NCBI RefSeq assembly: GCF_007097385.1
Contig: NZ_VJZS01000006.1
Coordinates: forward strand, 124,001-188,000
DNA: 64,000 nt
Direction: 5' to 3'
Source: Flavobacterium sp. ZT3R18
GTDB taxonomy: Bacteria; Bacteroidota; Bacteroidia; Flavobacteriales; Flavobacteriaceae
A model generated the notes under the pieces. That model did no database searches and was not told where the DNA came from. It saw only the letters and a program-made list of their open reading frames with translations. This document shows positions 60,615 to 64,000 of the stretch, piece by piece (the first letter of the stretch is position 1; the number at the start of each line of letters is the position of its first letter). A program made the position numbers and the translations under genes.

Positions 60615-61682
60615 TTAATTGGAAATGATTTTTATAGATTCTTTTTCAAAATAATCCTCACAAAAAAAAGTACTTTTTACAACGGCACTCTGACTCATTT
60701 GATGGTATAAAAATGGATTTAGGAATAGCTGATTTATTTTTTCAGAAATAAGAACCAATTCTTGACTGTCAATTAAATAGCCGTTTTTGTTATTCTCTAC
60801 AAGTTCTGTCATGCCGCCTACAGGAGGAACGATTGTCGGAATTCCATAAGTCATTGCTTCTAATATGGTTAATCCAAAGGTTTCTTTGCAGAGCTGAGTA
60901 ACCGTAAGATTAACAACAATACTGGCTTCTTTATAAAAAGGATGTACTTCTGTTTGACTAGTGTGCAAAATTAGATTAGAGGGCAAAAAAACATCTTTAA
61001 AATAATGATCTATTTCTTTTTGATTGGCGTTTAGAACCAGCTTAAAAATGTAATGCGGACATAGTTCAGCCAATTTTACAAACTCATTTATGCCTTTATA
61101 TCTTTTTAAAGAGCTAATCATCAAAATAATTTTTGATTCTTTGTCTTTTCCTAAATGAAATCGTGCCTCTTTTCTAAAACTGTTTTCTATTACGTTATAC
61201 AAGACATTATTTTTAACTTTCATAGGTTGCTGTTGGGCTAGAAAATTAGAAACATAAACTACATTTGTAGCACACAATTTGACGATTCCGAAAAGAAATT
61301 GATTCAAAATCTTTGGTTTTACTCCAGTTTCATGAATGTGATAAATAACTTTGCAACCAATAATTTTACCAACAAAGGCTGCTCCAAACGGGAATACGGT
61401 ATTGATGTATAGAATGTCTTTTTTATTTAAAGTAAAAAACAATTGAACCGCTAATAGAAATTGGCTCGTTAGTAAGAAAAGCAACCGTATAATAGGATTT
61501 TTTGCAAAACGGTACCAATAAAAATGGGGTTTGACATGCGGGATATTCGATAAAAAGCCTTCTCCTGCACAAGTGTAGAGATGAGTTTCTATATCATTTT
61601 TTGTCCAACATTTTAATAATTGCATTAATACTTTTGGGCTTCCGCTATAATTATTGAGCAGGTGCACGGCTATAATTCTCAT
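60615..61682 (-). CDS. Glycosyltransferase family 4 protein
   Basis: 355 residues, GT-B fold. The N-terminal HLLNNYSGSPKVLMQLLKCW resembles the acceptor-side loop of GT4 enzymes. The C-terminal motif KETFGLTILEAMTYGIPTIVPPVGGMTELVENNKNG (given here as its core EAMTYGIPTIVPP, about residues 282-294) is the classical GT4 E-x7-E donor site. Adds a sugar to the lipid-linked glycan; sugar unknown. It starts one base after the end of the preceding gene in the transcript and is therefore tightly coupled to it. Confidence 0.88.
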   Translation of the reverse strand: MRIIAVHLLNNYSGSPKVLMQLLKCWTKNDIETHLYTCAGEGFLSNIPHVKPHFYWYRFAKNPIIRLLFLLTSQFLLAVQLFFTLNKKDILYINTVFPFGAAFVGKIIGCKVIYHIHETGVKPKILNQFLFGIVKLCATNVVYVSNFLAQQQPMKVKNNVLYNVIENSFRKEARFHLGKDKESKIILMISSLKRYKGINEFVKLAELCPHYIFKLVLNANQKEIDHYFKDVFLPSNLILHTSQTEVHPFYKEASIVVNLTVTQLCKETFGLTILEAMTYGIPTIVPPVGGMTELVENNKNGYLIDSQELVLISEKINQLFLNPFLYHQMSQSAVVKSTFFCEDYFEKESIKIISN

Positions 61683-61683
61683 C

Positions 61684-62910
61684 TCATAAGGTATTATATA
61701 TTGTTTTTAAATAATCTCCTCTACTATCCCATGTAAATTTATCTAGGTAGTGTTTTCGGGCATTGAGACTCATTTTATGTAGCAAATTTTTATCAAAATA
61801 GAGAGTTGTAAGGGCTTCTTTCAATTCTAAAATGGTTTCATTGTAGGTTGCTTGTGTCACCGCAAAACCACATTTAGAATTAATAAACTCACCAGGACCT
61901 TCATTATTTAAGCAAATTACAGGTAAGCCAAATGATAATGCCTCTGCAACCACCATGCCTGCGCCCTCATGAGAAGGAAACAAAAAAACCGATGACTGTT
62001 CGTAGCGTTTCATCAACTCGGTTCTATCAATCCATTCTATAATTTCTACATAAGGTTCAATATGATTTCGAGCAATGATGATTTTATAAAATTCTTTTTC
62101 AGGGCCTGTTCCTACAAGTGTTAGTTTGCATTTTATGCGATCTTCTATTGGCAAAGAGTCAATAAAATTGGCGTAGGAGAGTAGTGTCAAGTCAAATCCC
62201 TTCAAGGGTACAAAACGACCAACACTAATAATGTTGAACCCATGTTTTATACTAATGTTCCCTGAAAAATTATCTTCGGTAGCCACAGAGGGGAGTATCG
62301 AAAAGGGTTCTGTGCAAATTTTTAGAGCAGTTGCTACTCCAGAGTTCATACCTAATATATGAACTGACTTGCTTTTTGTTTTTTGCAAAGAAAAGGAGAG
62401 CTCCCAGAAACAATTCTTTATAAACCAAGTAACTCGGTCTTGCACCAAATACTTTAATGGGTAGGGATTTAAATAATGCTCGGGAATTTCTGGATGATGT
62501 CCTATTGGCCCCCAAACCATTGGTTTGTTTAGTTTCCATAAGGAGCTAGGAGTCCAGTCATTATGAAAATTTACGTTATGAGCAATGTCAAAATGTAAGT
62601 CTTGTTTTTTTATAAAGGGAACAATACTTTTTTGCCATAAATAATAATAGAGCATTGCACCACGACCTCCTTTTTTCCAGAAACGCATCCAATACGGTAA
62701 ATCAAAATACAGGAAAGTAATGTTATTGTAAACCACATCTTGATTTTGATCCATATATTGATCGATCATCTTTTTATTGTTTTCTCGTGTAATTGCAATC
62801 ACTTTGTTGTATCTCGCAATTTGATATACAAAGTTCCATCCCATTCCATTCTCGGAACCTTTGTACGGATTTATGGCATAACAACTGGCCAAAATAGTTT
62901 TAGTTTTCAT
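61684..62910 (-). CDS. Glycosyltransferase family 4 protein
   Basis: 408 residues, GT-B fold. NPYKGSENGMGWNFV near the N-terminus and FLFPSHEGAGMVVAEALSFG (about residue 310), with the E-x7-E-type donor-binding motif, place it in GT4. The sequence ISVGRFVPLKGFDLTLLSYA (about residue 226) is the usual first strand of the C-terminal domain. Part of the same surface glycan pathway; donor and linkage cannot be told. Confidence 0.88.
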   Translation of the reverse strand: MKTKTILASCYAINPYKGSENGMGWNFVYQIARYNKVIAITRENNKKMIDQYMDQNQDVVYNNITFLYFDLPYWMRFWKKGGRGAMLYYYLWQKSIVPFIKKQDLHFDIAHNVNFHNDWTPSSLWKLNKPMVWGPIGHHPEIPEHYLNPYPLKYLVQDRVTWFIKNCFWELSFSLQKTKSKSVHILGMNSGVATALKICTEPFSILPSVATEDNFSGNISIKHGFNIISVGRFVPLKGFDLTLLSYANFIDSLPIEDRIKCKLTLVGTGPEKEFYKIIIARNHIEPYVEIIEWIDRTELMKRYEQSSVFLFPSHEGAGMVVAEALSFGLPVICLNNEGPGEFINSKCGFAVTQATYNETILELKEALTTLYFDKNLLHKMSLNARKHYLDKFTWDSRGDYLKTIYNTL

Positions 62911-62955
62911 TTCGGTAAAAGCTTATTTGTTAATGGTTATCTATGTTGTCGCCTT

Positions 62956-63693
62956 TTAATTATTTGTGTTTGCTAGTGCAAACTTGTTGTTAATGTCGAT
63001 CTCATTGCTTCTTGTTTTTATAAGTTTTGCTGGAACGCCGCCTATTATACTATTGTCAGGAAAGGATTTTGTCACTACTGCACCAGCAGCAATGATGCAG
63101 CCATTGCCTAGTTGGACACCGTCCAGAATACTTACTTTACTCCCAATCCAGCAGTTTTTGCCTATTTTTATGCCTTTTCTATTCACTCCTTGGTGGCGAA
63201 TTGAGACAGTCAAATCACTATAATTGTGATTTTCGGGATGACAGCTTAAATACCCGCCCACGATGCATTCGTCGCCAATTTCTAGGCCTCCTGATCCTCC
63301 AAGTGAGGCATATTCGCCTATACCTACGGAGTTTCCAATTACTATTTTGTCTCCCAAATCGTTTAATGTAGTCGAAACAATAATTCGGCTAAAAGCACCT
63401 ATACTCACATTATTGCCAAATTGAATTCCGTTTTTGCTCAAGGCAGAGACAAATACAAAATCGCCCAATCGAAGAAATTTTCCCCATTTTATTTTAGACA
63501 TATAAAAAAAAGAAACCCCTCTGCCAAGCATCATTCCTCTTGGTTTTCGAAAAGAAAATAGCACTTTTAAACCTCTCAACAAGCATCGAACTTGCATCCA
63601 TACAAACTCAAGAATGGGGGCTAAACCCAAGGTCTCATCAAACTTGAAATTTGGATTTCGATATTGAATTATTTGCTCTAGGATGCGTTTCAT
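62956..63693 (-). CDS. Hexapeptide-repeat acyltransferase (left-handed beta-helix)
   Basis: 245 residues. The C-terminal half is a left-handed beta-helix of [LIV]-G-x4 hexapeptides: IQFGNNVSIGAFSRI, IVIGNSVGIGEYASLGG, LEIGDECIVGGYLSCH, IKIGKNCWIGSKVSILDG and VQLGNGCIIAAGAVVTKS. The catalytic His of the family is probably in the CHPENHNYSD loop (about residue 155). It resembles the maltose/galactoside O-acetyltransferase and WbbJ group and would acetylate a sugar of the surface glycan. The start ATG overlaps the stop of the next gene upstream (ATGA), so the two are translationally coupled. Confidence 0.87.
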   Translation of the reverse strand: MKRILEQIIQYRNPNFKFDETLGLAPILEFVWMQVRCLLRGLKVLFSFRKPRGMMLGRGVSFFYMSKIKWGKFLRLGDFVFVSALSKNGIQFGNNVSIGAFSRIIVSTTLNDLGDKIVIGNSVGIGEYASLGGSGGLEIGDECIVGGYLSCHPENHNYSDLTVSIRHQGVNRKGIKIGKNCWIGSKVSILDGVQLGNGCIIAAGAVVTKSFPDNSIIGGVPAKLIKTRSNEIDINNKFALANTNN

Positions 63694-64000
63694 TTTTTAT
63701 TCTGAATTATAGTTGCTACGATATGATTTAGAGTGACGTCAAGATCTGTATTGTTGATGCATTCGTAAACAGTTGAATGACTTTTAGACTTTAATTTTGT
63801 AAATAGGTTTTTATAGTCGTTTGTTAGCTGTTCTATAGTTGTTTTACTAAGCTCTTTTTTTCTATTGAGAATTACAGAAACATCGGCAAATAGGAAAAAA
63901 TTAAATTTCGGTTTTAGTAAAAACTGGTACCCAAAAGAGGGTATCTTTTTGGATAAAACAATATTACTTCGCTTGCTATCGTTAATAAAATCAAAGTAGT
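63690..64000 (-). CDS. C-terminal part of a P-loop kinase-like protein (cut by window end)
   Basis: Reading the minus strand from the right edge gives an open frame of 103 codons ending TGA at 63690-63692. The segment ADVSVILNRKKELSKTTIEQ, followed by a Lys-rich helix with L-T-N-D-Y-K-N-L, resembles the end of thymidylate-kinase-like proteins found in polysaccharide clusters (R-K-x-E-L-S/T-x-x-x-I-x-x-L-x-x-x-Y). The P-loop would lie outside the window, so this is uncertain. It overlaps the acyltransferase gene by four bases and heads the visible part of the operon. Confidence 0.5.
   Translation of the reverse strand, partial: YFDFINDSKRSNIVLSKKIPSFGYQFLLKPKFNFFLFADVSVILNRKKELSKTTIEQLTNDYKNLFTKLKSKSHSTVYECINNTDLDVTLNHIVATIIQNKK

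Overview
The window comes from a Bacteroidota chromosome and looks like the genus Flavobacterium. The reasons are a low G+C content, Bacteroidetes-type promoters (TTG-N19-TAnnTTTG), lipoprotein signals of the C-S-S-D-D type, type IX secretion (T9SS) surface proteins, and an arginine cluster that uses an ArgF'-type N-acylornithine carbamoyltransferase. No rRNA, tRNA, CRISPR array or intact insertion sequence was recognised.

1-13 kb, minus strand: an arginine/proline biosynthesis cluster. Read in the direction of transcription it is GNAT acyltransferase, argG, argC, argD, proA, proB, [satD, DUF3307], argF', argB, argE-like, argH. A clear promoter with an overlapping palindrome stands before the GNAT gene. 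The satD-DUF3307 pair interrupts the cluster and has its own promoter, which sits inside an array of five 20-bp palindromes repeated exactly every 28 bp. A truncated lipoprotein gene lies at the left edge.

13-20 kb, plus strand: a more A/T-rich accessory stretch. It holds a PLD-type nuclease fused to about six helicase-associated (HA) repeats, a DUF6891-like protein, an ICMT-like membrane methyltransferase, a DUF1003 protein and hypothetical proteins. Between them are long hairpins, one of them resembling an integron attC site, and perfect 18-bp palindromes.

20-30 kb: housekeeping and miscellaneous genes: a lipoprotein, fumarylacetoacetase and glyA (divergent, with interlocked promoters), a MiaE-like tRNA hydroxylase, two GNATs, a VOC protein, a YflT-like protein, a pentapeptide-repeat protein and a zinc alcohol dehydrogenase.

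30-39 kb: a small secreted protein, a complete tripartite RND efflux operon (adaptor, pump, outer-membrane factor), a secreted protein whose C-terminus resembles the TPR part of PorE-like proteins, and a TCR/Tet-type MFS exporter.

39-57 kb, plus strand: surface adhesins. A 1431-residue choice-of-anchor-L protein is followed by a SprB-like protein of about 3180 residues, which contains eight nearly identical 288-bp tandem repeats. It is followed by a PorP/SprF-like membrane protein and an OmpA/PD40/TPR (PorE-like) lipoprotein or periplasmic protein. The last three form an adhesin plus dedicated T9SS-partner operon.

57-64 kb, minus strand: the promoter-distal part of a surface polysaccharide cluster: kinase-like protein (cut by the window end), hexapeptide acyltransferase, three glycosyltransferases, a WecA/MraY-type initiating transferase, a SAM-dependent methyltransferase-like protein, and a strong terminator.

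No single undescribed system stands out beyond doubt. The best candidates for a second look are the 28-bp operator array of satD, the PLD/HA-repeat protein with its attC-like neighbour, the mobile-looking hairpin repeats, and the recombination-prone adhesin repeats.
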